Positions 5,985-14,939 of a stretch of 61,587 nucleotides of DNA are shown here, piece by piece. A program made the position numbers and the translations under genes. Origin of the DNA: Clostridia bacterium (GTDB lineage Bacteria; Bacillota; Clostridia; Oscillospirales; SIG627); the NCBI GenBank assembly GCA_017507325.1, contig JAFWBD010000023.1, forward strand, positions 1 through 61,587, given 5' to 3'. The notes beneath the pieces are model-generated. The model did not search any database, was not told the DNA's origin, and saw only the letters and a list, made by a program, of their open reading frames with translations. How positions within the stretch are numbered: position 1 is the first letter of the stretch; each line of letters begins with the position of its first letter.

Positions 5985-8549
5985 TCATTCGGTCAGAGAC
6001 GGAATCACAACGGGGATCAGCCACAAAAGCTGGTAGATCAGAACGAACAAGCCGTTGATGCGGGAAAGATCACCGAAAAGATGAAGGAACAGCACCACGC
6101 CTGCGCCCACGAAGAGGGAGATCAGCTTGATGGCAATATTAATCTTGGAAAGTCTGCGGAGAGAATCGCAGATCTTAAAGCCGCGAAGCAGGTTGGAAAT
6201 GGTGGAAGTGCAGACCAAACCGCTCTTTGCCCGCTCAGCGGGAGGCGTTTCCTTCATAACCTCGCAGGTCTTGATGATGCCTGCGGGGATGCGGTCGTTT
6301 TGCAGCAAAACGGAAAGCAGCTCGGAATCCACGTTGGGATCGCAGGTCTTTACTGCAGGGCAAACGCCGGTTTTGAAAATGGTAAGCAGGGTCTTTTTGA
6401 AGCGCTTGCTGATGGCATAGCGAACGTAGAACTTGGCGGCCAATTCCGAGCCGATGACCATATACATAATGCGGCCTGCTTTGGATTCAAAGCTGTCGTC
6501 GATGGTATCCTTGGTGTAGCCGAAGTCATAAGCCATCAGATAGTTGCGGTTGCCGACAAAAACGTCCTTCCCGCCGATCTTGGCACACATACCGTCGGAG
6601 GTGATCTCCAGAAAATCGAAATTGTCGGGAATTTCGGTGCAAACACCGGCAATGGCCTTTTTGAATACCAGAGAGAGGGGGCCGCCCAGCTTCTGGAAGA
6701 TCATAGCGGCGTAGAGAATGGCCTCGTCAATGCGGGTCTGTCCGTAGGTACGGATGGTGGAAACCTTCACGCTCTTGGGAGGGAAGATCTCCTGATCGGC
6801 AAAGGATACCACGTCGCAAAAGGCGTGCTCGTCGGATTCGGCGGCACTGAGAATGGCGCAATCCTTCTTTTCCGCCACGCGGGACAGATGAGAGAAGGGG
6901 AGAACCACGGTGAAGACACCGCATAAGGGGAAGCACATCATTGCCATGGCAGTAAAGCGATTGAAGGCCAAGAGCCAGCTTGCCTCCTGACGGAAGGACA
7001 GCGCACCGAAGGCGATGGCAACCAAAAGGGAAAGAATGAGGGAAACCCCGAAGGATTTTTCAAGACTTGAGGGCTTTTCCACTCCTTCAAAGAAGCCGTC
7101 CACAAAATTCGTGCGCTTGACGGAGTAAAACTTGGGCTCACCCTCCAGCTGCTCACGGAAGGCCTCCTTCTCGGCGGCATCCTCGGGCAATTCCTCGGTC
7201 ATGAACTTCTCTCCCGCCTTACCGAAAATACGGAAGGTGCGGTAGATCCGCTTGGATTCGAGAAGAGCACAGATGGAAGAGATCAGGCAGAACAAAGAGG
7301 CGACCGAGCCGAAAAGCGCGTAATCGGTCTGATGAGAGAGCATCAGAACAACGGGGTGTGCCACCGCCAGAACCGTTGCCAAAAAGGGAATGGTGTTGCG
7401 GTTCGGCTTCAAGCGGAACAAGCCTCGAACGCCGTCTCCCAAAGAGGAGAGAACCAAAAGAGCGGAGATCATCACCAGCTGAATGTCGATGACCAAATAT
7501 ACCATATTGTAGATCCCGCCGGGCTTTAAAAACTCGGGGTGATACAGATTGGAAAACAGAGCGCTTTCCAAATACAGCGTGGCAAAAAAGGCGATCACGG
7601 ACCAAGCCACGTTGCACAGATAACGGAAATTGCGGTTGCGCAGATATTCGGCAAATTCGTCGTAATCCTCCTGCGCGGAAAACTCATCGGGGAGGTATTC
7701 CTTGGAATCGTCCTTCTCCGAGAAATCATCGTAATGATCGTTGTCAAGATAGGGATTCTCCTGATCCTGAACCCGAACCTCCTCGGAAAGCTGGGGCACC
7801 GTTGCCTGATCTTCCTCGGGAGTCAAGCTGTTGAGGGTCTCCTCAATGGAAAAGCTGCTGTTGTATTCCTTGGTTTTTTCATCCTGCCCGTCGTGCACGG
7901 CAACGTAAGAATCGTTTTCCTCCTCGGAAAGAGGATCGATAGCTTCTTCCTCGGAGGAGAAGGCAAGGCCCGGCTCCGCGTTGAAATCGGGAGCGGCTTT
8001 CTTTTTCTTCTTTTTGTCAGAGCCGAACACCTCCTGAAGAAGTGCGGCGGTGTGATTGTATTCCTCTTCGCCCGTATCGGCGGAAACCGTTCCCTTGGTG
8101 TGATTGAAAACGGCATCGATCTTCTTATTCTTACCGATCTCTTCCTCGGAAAGCTCCGAGATCTCGCGGGTGGCGGCTTTCTCGTCCTCCTCGGAGTAAA
8201 CGAAATCGCGGGTTTCCTCCAAGGGAGAAGCTGCCTCCTCCGGGGCTTCATTCTCGACAATCTCTTCCTCGGGCACCGCTGCCTCTTCGACGGCAGGTGC
8301 TTCTTCGGGGATGGGATCGCTTACGTCCTTGTCATCGGGAGCTTGACTGTCCGATAAAACGGCGGGCTCAAAGGCCGCCTGAGAAAAGGAAGGAGCGGGG
8401 TCTGCCGCGCCTCGACCGGCGGCAGGCATATTTTCTTCGCTGAATAACAGCGGGAAAAATTCTTCGTCGCAATCTTTATTCTTCTTTCCCGACTTTCCCT
8501 TCGGGTCTTCATTTTTACTTTTTCTTGAGAATCTGTAAATGGAAGCCAT
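5985..8549 (-). CDS. P1B-type ATPase-like membrane protein with eroded catalytic motifs
   Basis: 854 residues. Residues 1-300 are an extremely acidic, low-complexity tail with a short lysine run at 179-184. Eight hydrophobic segments follow, near 312-332, 347-370, 387-403, 408-428, 500-519, 529-550, 803-823 and 832-850. The loops between them are about 70 residues (430-498) and 250 residues (551-802), the helix/loop order of heavy-metal P1B ATPases. Landmarks survive: CFPLC in the sixth segment (compare CPC), FADQEIF at 583-589 where FDKTGTL is expected, GGKDVFVGNRNYL at 659-671 (N-domain VGN motif), KTCDPN at 734-739 (compare TGDN). No TGE, DKTGT or GDGxND is present, so ATP-driven transport is very unlikely. 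Function unknown. It follows rlmB by 19 bases and is probably cotranscribed with it. Confidence 0.7.
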   Translation of the reverse strand: MASIYRFSRKSKNEDPKGKSGKKNKDCDEEFFPLLFSEENMPAAGRGAADPAPSFSQAAFEPAVLSDSQAPDDKDVSDPIPEEAPAVEEAAVPEEEIVENEAPEEAASPLEETRDFVYSEEDEKAATREISELSEEEIGKNKKIDAVFNHTKGTVSADTGEEEYNHTAALLQEVFGSDKKKKKKAAPDFNAEPGLAFSSEEEAIDPLSEEENDSYVAVHDGQDEKTKEYNSSFSIEETLNSLTPEEDQATVPQLSEEVRVQDQENPYLDNDHYDDFSEKDDSKEYLPDEFSAQEDYDEFAEYLRNRNFRYLCNVAWSVIAFFATLYLESALFSNLYHPEFLKPGGIYNMVYLVIDIQLVMISALLVLSSLGDGVRGLFRLKPNRNTIPFLATVLAVAHPVVLMLSHQTDYALFGSVASLFCLISSICALLESKRIYRTFRIFGKAGEKFMTEELPEDAAEKEAFREQLEGEPKFYSVKRTNFVDGFFEGVEKPSSLEKSFGVSLILSLLVAIAFGALSFRQEASWLLAFNRFTAMAMMCFPLCGVFTVVLPFSHLSRVAEKKDCAILSAAESDEHAFCDVVSFADQEIFPPKSVKVSTIRTYGQTRIDEAILYAAMIFQKLGGPLSLVFKKAIAGVCTEIPDNFDFLEITSDGMCAKIGGKDVFVGNRNYLMAYDFGYTKDTIDDSFESKAGRIMYMVIGSELAAKFYVRYAISKRFKKTLLTIFKTGVCPAVKTCDPNVDSELLSVLLQNDRIPAGIIKTCEVMKETPPAERAKSGLVCTSTISNLLRGFKICDSLRRLSKINIAIKLISLFVGAGVVLFLHLFGDLSRINGLFVLIYQLLWLIPVVIPSLTE

Positions 8550-8568
8550 GAAAAGCCCTTTCTGAAAT

Positions 8569-9351
8569 CTATCTGTGTTTTAAAACTTCATATAAGATGA
8601 CGGCGCCTGCGCAGGAAACGTTCAGAGAATTGACCTTTCCTTTCATGGGAAGGGAAATGACAAAATCGCTTTTTTCCTTGAGCAGACGGGAAACCCCGAA
8701 GCCTTCGCTTCCGAGAATGATCCCGACGGGTCCTTTGTAATCCGTTTGGTCGTAGGGCTTGCCGTCCGCCTCGCAGGCGTAGATCCAAAGCCCCTTTTCC
8801 TTTAAAAGCTCTACCGTTTGCGCAAGGTTGGAAACGCGGCATACCGCAAGATGCTCCGCCGCTCCCGCCGAGGATTTGATCACCGTCGGCGTTAAACCGA
8901 CTGCCCCCGCCTTGGGAATGATGATCCCGTGGACGCCTGCTCCCTCACAGCAACGGATCAGAGCCCCCAGGTTGTGGGGATCCGAGATCCCGTCCGCCAA
9001 AACGAAAAAGGGGTCCTCTCCGCGGGAATGAGCGATCTTGAAAAGATCCTCCAGCTTTGCATATGCCTTGGCCGTGGTAAGGGCAACGACGCCCTGATGA
9101 AAAGAGCCGCCGCACAAAAGCTGCAGGCGCTTCCGATCGGCATAGGCCAAAGGAATCTTTTTTTCTTTGGCCAAGGATACGATCTTTTTTAAAGAGCCCT
9201 CTCCGTCCTTTTGCAGATAGATCTTATCTACGGGACGGGGGGAGGAGAGCAATTCCAGAACGGCATTCCGCCCCGCTACGATCTCTCCGCCCGCATTTTG
9301 AAATTCGGACGCATCTTTTTCATCGGTTTTTTTAAAAACGTTCTCTCTCAT
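8569..9351 (-). CDS. rlmB: 23S rRNA (guanosine-2'-O-)-methyltransferase RlmB
   Basis: A SpoU/TrmH-family SAM-dependent enzyme that methylates the 2'-O of G2251 in the peptidyl-transferase P loop. IVAGRNAVLELL at the N-terminus opens the substrate-binding domain. The knotted SPOUT domain carries the three family motifs: ISDPHNLGALIRCCEGAG, GIILGSEGFGVSRLL and MKGKVNSLNVSCAGAVILYE. The length (260 residues) is normal. Two ATGs, at 9360 and 9351, are in frame. The -10 element covers 9359-9364, so transcription begins about at 9351 and only the second ATG can be in the message, apparently without a leader. First gene of a unit with the P-type-ATPase-like protein. Confidence 0.93.
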   Translation of the reverse strand: MRENVFKKTDEKDASEFQNAGGEIVAGRNAVLELLSSPRPVDKIYLQKDGEGSLKKIVSLAKEKKIPLAYADRKRLQLLCGGSFHQGVVALTTAKAYAKLEDLFKIAHSRGEDPFFVLADGISDPHNLGALIRCCEGAGVHGIIIPKAGAVGLTPTVIKSSAGAAEHLAVCRVSNLAQTVELLKEKGLWIYACEADGKPYDQTDYKGPVGIILGSEGFGVSRLLKEKSDFVISLPMKGKVNSLNVSCAGAVILYEVLKHR

Positions 9352-9358
9352 AGTTATC

Positions 9359-9387
9359 ATTATATCACAGAAAAAATAAAATGTATA
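9359..9387 (-). promoter_or_regulatory. Promoter of rlmB, placing the start at the ATG
   Basis: On the minus strand, TATACA (9387-9382), 17 bases, then TATAAT (9364-9359). The start of transcription is expected six to eight bases further, at about 9353-9351, which is the rlmB start codon itself. There is no ribosome-binding site between. Confidence 0.65.
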
Positions 9388-9489
9388 GACTTTTTTGAAT
9401 TTTTTTCAAAAAAACCCTTCCGAGAAGACGAAATCTGTCCGAAAAAGAAAAAAACTTCCTCATTATATAAAAAATAATATAGAAATAAC

Positions 9490-9519
9490 TTGCAATTTTG
9501 CCCCCTTTTGGTATATGAT
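9490..9519 (+). promoter_or_regulatory. Promoter of the 9552-24235 operon
   Basis: TTGCAA at 9490-9495 and TATGAT at 9514-9519, spacing 18. It faces away from the rlmB promoter in a 200-base intergenic region. The leader would be about 25 bases and includes AAAGGGGGG. Confidence 0.55.
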
Positions 9520-9551
9520 AAAAGATGATAGTTTTGAAAGGGGGGAAAAGG

Positions 9552-10352
9552 GTGAGCTGGAAGGTCATCGAAAGCCGTCAGAACGAAGCGGTCAAATCGC
9601 TGTGCGCGCTGTCGGAGAAAAAGGTTCGTTGCCGCGAGGGGTTGATCGTCGCTGAGGGAAAGACCCTCTTTACCGATCTTTTGCGGAAGGGAATTGCCCC
9701 CGAGCGGGTCTTCGTTTCCTCTGCCAACGCCGCCCTGCGGGAGGAGGCGGAGGGGCTGCTTTCGGGAACCCCGTGTGAAAAATATCTTCTTGCCCCCTTT
9801 GTGTTTGAAAAGGTCACCACCGAAAAGGGCAGTCAAGGGATCGTATCGCTGTTTTCCGAAAAAAAGCTGAGGGAGAAAAATCCCCTTTGTCGATACGAGC
9901 GCCTGATCGCCTTGGAAAATCTGCAGGATCCCGGTAACGTGGGAACCGTCATCCGAACGGCGGCCGCTCTGGGAGCGGACGGTGTTTTGCTTGCGGGCTG
10001 TGCCGATCCCTTTTCCGTTAAGGCCACTCGCGCCTCCATGGGCGCCATTGCCGACGTTCCCATTCGGATCTTTCGGGAGGTCGGGGAGATCTTCGAGCTT
10101 TTGAAGGAAAAGGGCGTTCACAGCGTTGCGGCGTGTCTTTCCGAGGATGCGGTGGAGATCGGCCGCGCGAGGCTTTCCGCCCCCGTCTGCGTTTTCATCG
10201 GAAACGAAGGAAAGGGGCTCAGCGCCAAAGCCGTTGAATCGGCTGAGGAAAAGGCCATCATCCCCATTTCCCGCGCCGAAAGCTTGAATGCGGGGGTTGC
10301 CGCCGCGATCTTCTTGTGGGAAATGTCGGGAAAGAAAGGGGAAAGAACGTGA
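9552..10352 (+). CDS. TrmH/SpoU-family RNA 2'-O-methyltransferase
   Basis: 266 residues. The N-terminal substrate-binding domain starts VIESRQNEAVKSLCAL and contains LIVAEGKTLFTDLL. The C-terminal SPOUT domain has ENLQDPGNVGTVIRTAAALG, VFIGNEGKGLS and ISRAESLNAGVAAAIFLWE, the three SpoU motifs. This architecture is that of the YsgA/TsnR-like group often found in Firmicutes; the exact rRNA or tRNA nucleotide is not known. AAAGGGGGGAAAAG lies directly before the GTG at 9552, so that start is chosen over an ATG at 9525 that lies upstream of the ribosome-binding site. Its last four bases overlap the dprA start (GTGA). Confidence 0.85.
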   Translation: MSWKVIESRQNEAVKSLCALSEKKVRCREGLIVAEGKTLFTDLLRKGIAPERVFVSSANAALREEAEGLLSGTPCEKYLLAPFVFEKVTTEKGSQGIVSLFSEKKLREKNPLCRYERLIALENLQDPGNVGTVIRTAAALGADGVLLAGCADPFSVKATRASMGAIADVPIRIFREVGEIFELLKEKGVHSVAACLSEDAVEIGRARLSAPVCVFIGNEGKGLSAKAVESAEEKAIIPISRAESLNAGVAAAIFLWEMSGKKGERT

Positions 10353-11647
10353 AGGATCGGGAATTGCTGTATTGGCTTTGGCTGTCGTTGGCTTGCCGCT
10401 CGGGCTCGGTGCTCCCCTCAACGCTTTTGAAGTATTTCGGCTCGGCGGAAAACGTTTATCGGGCAAGCCCCGAGGATCTGGAGGAGGTGGATACCCCCTT
10501 TTACGGGCACGAAAAGGATTTGGCCGATAAGAATCTGGAAAAGGCCGAGGGAATTCTCTCCTACTGTCGGAAGCAGAAGATCGGAATTGCCACGCCTTCG
10601 GATTATTTTTATCCCGAATCCTTCCGTCCTCTGCCCAATAAGCCCATCGTTTTGTATTATCTCGGAAATTTCTGCGATTTTGACAATCGCTTTACCGTCG
10701 GCGTGGTGGGAAGCCGTGACCCCAGTGAATACGGGCTTCACGCCGCCAAGCGCATTTCCTACGATCTGGCTCGTGCGGGTGCAGTGATCGTTTCGGGAAT
10801 GGCCAGCGGGATTGACAGCGCCGCGCACCGTGCCGCTTTGTATCACGAAAGCTTCACCGTGGGGATCCTGGGCTGCGGAATCGATCGGGTCTATCCCAAG
10901 GAAAATGCGGAGCTTTATGAAAGCGTGATCCAAAAGGGGCTTTTGATCACGGAATTTCCTCCGGGCACCGCCCCGATGGGGAGAAACTTTCCCGTCCGCA
11001 ACCGCTTGATCTCCGCTTTGTCGGATGCGGTCTGCGTGATCGAGGGAAGCGAGCAAAGCGGATCTTTGATTACGGCCGAGGAGGCCATGAAGCAGAAGAA
11101 GGGGCTGTATGCGGTCCCCGGCTCCATTTTTGCCGCAGGCTCTGCGGGGAGCAATTTTCTGTTGAAGGTGGGAGCCAAGCCTTGCCTTTCCGCTTACGAT
11201 CTCATTGAGGACTACAGAGCTTCCTATCCCGATCTGGCGGGGGCTCTTTCGCTGTTCGGAAAGAAGGAGGAGCCGAAGAAAAAGGAAAAGAAGCCGAATT
11301 TGAAAAAGAAGATCAAATCGTACGTATTTCCGGGGGCACAGCGCAAAAAAGAGGAGTCCTTACCGCCGGAATACGATTTCGTGATGGCGGGAGAAGAGGA
11401 TTCGCAGGGAAAGAAACCGTCCGTATCGGAGAAGATCCCCGCCGCCTCGCCCTTGCCGACTCTGTCCGAGGAGGAGCGAAGCGTATATACTGCGCTGGGC
11501 TTCGAGCCGGTTTTGGCGGACAGCCTCGTAAGAGAGGGGCAGACCGCCGCCGAGGTTCTTCGGATCTTAACGAAACTTGAAATCAAAGGCCTTGTACGCA
11601 AGGTTGCGGGAGGAAAATTTGTTCTCGCAGACCGTGCGGAGGCGTGA
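10349..11647 (+). CDS. dprA: DNA-processing protein DprA
   Basis: 432 residues. DprA protects incoming single-stranded DNA and loads RecA during natural transformation. The Rossmann-like core shows VGVVGSRDPSEYG, VIVSGMASGIDSAAH, VGILGCGIDRVYP, FPVRNRLISALSDAVCVIEGSEQSGSLITA, all family signatures. After the core comes a lysine-rich linker of about 100 residues (EEPKKKEKKPNLKKKIK...), then a C-terminal winged helix (LSEEERSVYTALG...LTKLEIKGLVRKVAGGKFV). The linker makes it longer than the usual 290-370 residues. The GTG start overlaps the previous stop by four bases, and the stop lies 11 bases before the topA ATG. No other competence gene is in the window, so a repair role is as likely as uptake. 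Confidence 0.93.
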   Translation: MKDRELLYWLWLSLACRSGSVLPSTLLKYFGSAENVYRASPEDLEEVDTPFYGHEKDLADKNLEKAEGILSYCRKQKIGIATPSDYFYPESFRPLPNKPIVLYYLGNFCDFDNRFTVGVVGSRDPSEYGLHAAKRISYDLARAGAVIVSGMASGIDSAAHRAALYHESFTVGILGCGIDRVYPKENAELYESVIQKGLLITEFPPGTAPMGRNFPVRNRLISALSDAVCVIEGSEQSGSLITAEEAMKQKKGLYAVPGSIFAAGSAGSNFLLKVGAKPCLSAYDLIEDYRASYPDLAGALSLFGKKEEPKKKEKKPNLKKKIKSYVFPGAQRKKEESLPPEYDFVMAGEEDSQGKKPSVSEKIPAASPLPTLSEEERSVYTALGFEPVLADSLVREGQTAAEVLRILTKLEIKGLVRKVAGGKFVLADRAEA

Positions 11648-11658
11648 AAGGAAACAGT

Positions 11659-13914
11659 ATGGCAAATAACCTTGTGATTGTGGAATCACCAACCAAAGCA
11701 ACAACCATCAAAAGCTTTCTGGGGAGCGGCTATAAGGTCGTGGCCTGTCAGGGGCATATCCGCGATCTGCCCAAGAGCACTCTGGGTGTGGACCTGGAAA
11801 ACGATTTTACACCGAAATATATCAACATCCGCGGAAAGGGCGATCTGATCGCGGAGCTGAAGAAGGATGCGAAAAATGCCGACAAGGTATTTCTCGCCAG
11901 CGACCCTGACCGAGAGGGAGAGGCCATCAGCTGGCATCTTCAAAAGGTTTTGGGGCTGGAGGGAAAGCCGGGCGGGCGCATCTCCTTTAACGAAATCACA
12001 AAGCCTGCCGTGAAAAATGCCATTGCCCATCCCCGCAGCATCGATATGGCCTTGGTGGATTCTCAGCAGACCCGCAGGATTCTGGACCGTATCGTGGGGT
12101 ACAAGCTCAGTCCGCTTTTGTGGAAGAACGTGCAAAACGGCCTTTCCGCAGGGAGAGTGCAATCGGTGGCGACCCGCCTCGTGGTGGATCGGGAGCGGGA
12201 GATCCGCGCCTTTGTTCCCGAGGAATACTGGGTTTTGACCGCTCTTCTCGAAACCCCGCAGGAGAAGGAATTTGCGGCTCGCTTTTACGGTGTCGGTTCC
12301 AAAAAAATGCCGCTGCCCGATGAAAAAAGCTGTTCGGAGGTGCTTCGGTCCCTGGAGAATGCCGTCTTTACCGTGAAAAAGGTGGAAAGCAGTATGAAAT
12401 CCAAGCATCCCGCTCCGCCTTTTACCACCTCCCAGCTTCAGCAGGAGGCTTTCAAGCGCTTGGGCTTCCCCTCGAAAAAGACTATGCGCATTGCCCAATC
12501 CCTCTATGAGGGCTTGAATTTGGGTAAGCACGAGGAGCACGGTCTGATCACCTATATGAGAACCGATTCGCTTCGCATTTCGGATGAGGCAAGAGAGGCC
12601 GCAAAACAGGTGATTCTGGCACAGTACGGAGAAAAGTTCTATCCCGAAAAGCCCCGCGTTTACAAGTCCAAGGGAGCCAGTCAGGATGCCCACGAGGCCA
12701 TCCGCCCCACCTCTCCCGCCAAAACCCCCGAAAGCCTCAAGGAGGTGCTCTCCTCGGAGCAGTACCGCCTGTATAAACTGATCTGGGATCGCTTCATCGC
12801 CAGCCAGATGGTATCGGCCAGCATTCACGTGCAAAACGTGGAGATCGAGGCCTCTTGCGGTGACGGAAAGCACTATACCTTCCGCGCAAGCGGAGAAAAT
12901 ACCCGTTTTCACGGTTATTTGAAGGTGTACGGCGAATTGCGTGAGGAGGGGGAGAACGATTCCGTAACGGGCGGAAAGCTGCCTCCCGTTCAGGAGGGCG
13001 ACCCTCTGAAGCGGAAGGAAATTGCCTCCAAGCAGAATTTCACTCAGCCTCCCCGCCGCTACAACGAGGCCAGCCTTGTGGATGCCTTGGAGGAAAAGGG
13101 AATCGGGCGTCCCAGCACCTACGCCCCCACGCTGGAGACCATCTTGAACCGCGGCTACATTGCGCGGGATAAAAAACAGTTTGTTCCCACCCCCTTGGGT
13201 GAGGTGACCAACGATATTATGGAAAAGCATTTTGCCACCGTGGTGGATTATGAATTCACCGCCAATCTGGAAAGAAAGCTGGATGATATTGCCGAAAAGA
13301 AGGAGGAATATCTGGGCGTGATTTCCGAATTCTACGGTGAATTCAAGACCCTTTTGGAGGCTGCGGAGAAGGAGCTTTCCGAACAGGGAAAGGTGCTCCT
13401 GCCGCAGGAGGAATTGGATGAGGTCTGCCCCAATTGCGGAAGAAGGCTCGTGGTAAAAAGCGGCCGCTTCGGAAAATTTGCCGCTTGCCCCGGCTACCCC
13501 GAATGCAAGACCACCATGACCCTGGACCGCGACGGAAAGGTGGCAGCTCCCCGTGAAAAGGAAAAGGAAGAGATCGTGGAGGGAATGGTCTGTGAGAATT
13601 GCGGTAAGAGCGTGGTGCTGAAAAGCGGGCGCTTCGGCGAATTCTATGCCTGCATCGACTATCCCAAATGCCGCTTCACCCGTCAAAAGGCCAAGAAGAT
13701 CGGCGTTGTCTGCCCCAAATGCGGCGGCGAGATCGTGGAAAAGCGAGGCAGGAAGAGTGTTTTCTACGGATGTGACCACTATCCCGAATGCGATTTTTCT
13801 CTGTGGGATGAGCCCACCGGGGAGACCTGTCCCGAATGCGGACAGCTTTTGGTGAAAAAGAAAAACGGAAAAGTGGTGTGCTCCTCCAAGGAGTGCAAAT
13901 ATAAGGAAAGTTGA
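11659..13914 (+). CDS. topA: DNA topoisomerase I (type IA)
   Basis: 751 residues. Relaxes negative supercoils by passing one strand through a transient 5'-phosphotyrosine break. The TOPRIM domain holds NLVIVESPTKA at the start and FLASDPDREGEAISWHL (Mg-binding DxD). The active-site tyrosine is Y299 in HGLITYMRTDSLRIS. The C-terminal 180 residues hold four zinc-finger modules, three of the CPxC...C.x.YPxC form and a last shorter one (CPECGQLL...CSSKEC). GAAAGGA lies six bases before the ATG at 11659. The frame extends a few codons upstream, but those overlap the dprA stop and the ribosome-binding site. Length and domain order are normal for Firmicutes. Confidence 0.97.
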   Translation: MANNLVIVESPTKATTIKSFLGSGYKVVACQGHIRDLPKSTLGVDLENDFTPKYINIRGKGDLIAELKKDAKNADKVFLASDPDREGEAISWHLQKVLGLEGKPGGRISFNEITKPAVKNAIAHPRSIDMALVDSQQTRRILDRIVGYKLSPLLWKNVQNGLSAGRVQSVATRLVVDREREIRAFVPEEYWVLTALLETPQEKEFAARFYGVGSKKMPLPDEKSCSEVLRSLENAVFTVKKVESSMKSKHPAPPFTTSQLQQEAFKRLGFPSKKTMRIAQSLYEGLNLGKHEEHGLITYMRTDSLRISDEAREAAKQVILAQYGEKFYPEKPRVYKSKGASQDAHEAIRPTSPAKTPESLKEVLSSEQYRLYKLIWDRFIASQMVSASIHVQNVEIEASCGDGKHYTFRASGENTRFHGYLKVYGELREEGENDSVTGGKLPPVQEGDPLKRKEIASKQNFTQPPRRYNEASLVDALEEKGIGRPSTYAPTLETILNRGYIARDKKQFVPTPLGEVTNDIMEKHFATVVDYEFTANLERKLDDIAEKKEEYLGVISEFYGEFKTLLEAAEKELSEQGKVLLPQEELDEVCPNCGRRLVVKSGRFGKFAACPGYPECKTTMTLDRDGKVAAPREKEKEEIVEGMVCENCGKSVVLKSGRFGEFYACIDYPKCRFTRQKAKKIGVVCPKCGGEIVEKRGRKSVFYGCDHYPECDFSLWDEPTGETCPECGQLLVKKKNGKVVCSSKECKYKES

Positions 13915-13922
13915 GATAACAG

Positions 13923-14939
13923 ATGAAACTGATCGTTGATGCTATGGGCGGGGATCACGCCCCGCGCGAGATCGTTCTCGGCGCTCTTGCCGCGATGGAG
14001 GAGGATCCCGAGCTGGAGATCGTTTTCACGGGCGATGAGGAATGCATCGGGAAGATCCTCGGAGAAAGCGGAAAGAATCTTGACCGTGTCCGCACCGTGC
14101 ATGCTCCCGACTGTATCCGTATGGAGGATGATCCTCTTTGCATTCTGAAAAGCAAGCGGGATTCTTCCATGGCCAAGGGCCTTTGCCTCCTGCGGGACGG
14201 CGAGGGCGACGCCTTTTTGTCCGCGGGCTCTACGGGCGCCTTGATCGTCGGTGCCTCCAGCAGGATCTATAAGGTGAAGATTCCGGGGGTGCGCCGCTGT
14301 GCCATTGCCTCGGTTCTCCCTCTGACCTGTCCCACCCTTTTGCTGGACAGCGGTGCCAACGTGGAGCTTTCGCCGGAGGAAATGGTGCAGTTTGCCCATA
14401 TGGCCGATTCGTATATGAAGGGTGTTTTCGGAATGGAAAGCCCCCGCATTGCCTTGGTGAACAACGGCGCGGAGGAAACGAAGGGAACGGCTCTTTACGT
14501 GGAATCTCACCGACTTTTGAAGCAGGAGACGGGGCTGAATTTCGTGGGAAATATCGAGGGAAGAGACATTCCCTTGGGAGCGGCCGACGCCGTTTTGTGC
14601 GACGGCTTTGTGGGAAACGTGATTTTAAAGCTCTCCGAGGGCTTCGGGAAATTTATGAGTTATGAATTGAAGACCATGTTCGGCAAGGGTCTTCGGGGGA
14701 AAATGGCGGCCCTTTTGCTTTTGTCGGATATCAAATCCCTCAAGAGCCGTCTTTCCTACGAGCGTTACGGCGGTGCGCCGATTTTGGGAACCACGGGCCC
14801 CATCATCAAGGCCCACGGCTCCTCCCGCGCCTCCGCCATCAAAAGCGCGGCCAAGCAGGCGAAAAAATGCTTTGAATCCGGCGTTTGTCAAATGATGATT
14901 TCGGCTATGGAAGTACAAAAGGAGAAAAAAGATGAGTGA
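13923..14939 (+). CDS. plsX: Phosphate acyltransferase PlsX
   Basis: 338 residues. Converts acyl-ACP to acyl-phosphate, the first step of phospholipid synthesis, used next by PlsY. MKLIVDAMGGDHAP at the N-terminus, SAGSTGALIVGA, DSGANVE, NNGAEETKGT and DAVLCDGFVGNVILK are all PlsX signatures. It starts eight bases after topA and overlaps rnc by eight bases. In most Firmicutes fabD, fabG and acpP sit between plsX and rnc; here they are absent, so the acyl carrier protein must be encoded elsewhere. Confidence 0.97.
   Translation: MKLIVDAMGGDHAPREIVLGALAAMEEDPELEIVFTGDEECIGKILGESGKNLDRVRTVHAPDCIRMEDDPLCILKSKRDSSMAKGLCLLRDGEGDAFLSAGSTGALIVGASSRIYKVKIPGVRRCAIASVLPLTCPTLLLDSGANVELSPEEMVQFAHMADSYMKGVFGMESPRIALVNNGAEETKGTALYVESHRLLKQETGLNFVGNIEGRDIPLGAADAVLCDGFVGNVILKLSEGFGKFMSYELKTMFGKGLRGKMAALLLLSDIKSLKSRLSYERYGGAPILGTTGPIIKAHGSSRASAIKSAAKQAKKCFESGVCQMMISAMEVQKEKKDE

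Noticed and set aside
11686..13779. Open frame of 697 codons antisense to topA
   Set aside because: It lies wholly under a certain topA gene, has no ribosome-binding site and no recognisable motif; it arises from the codon bias of the real gene.
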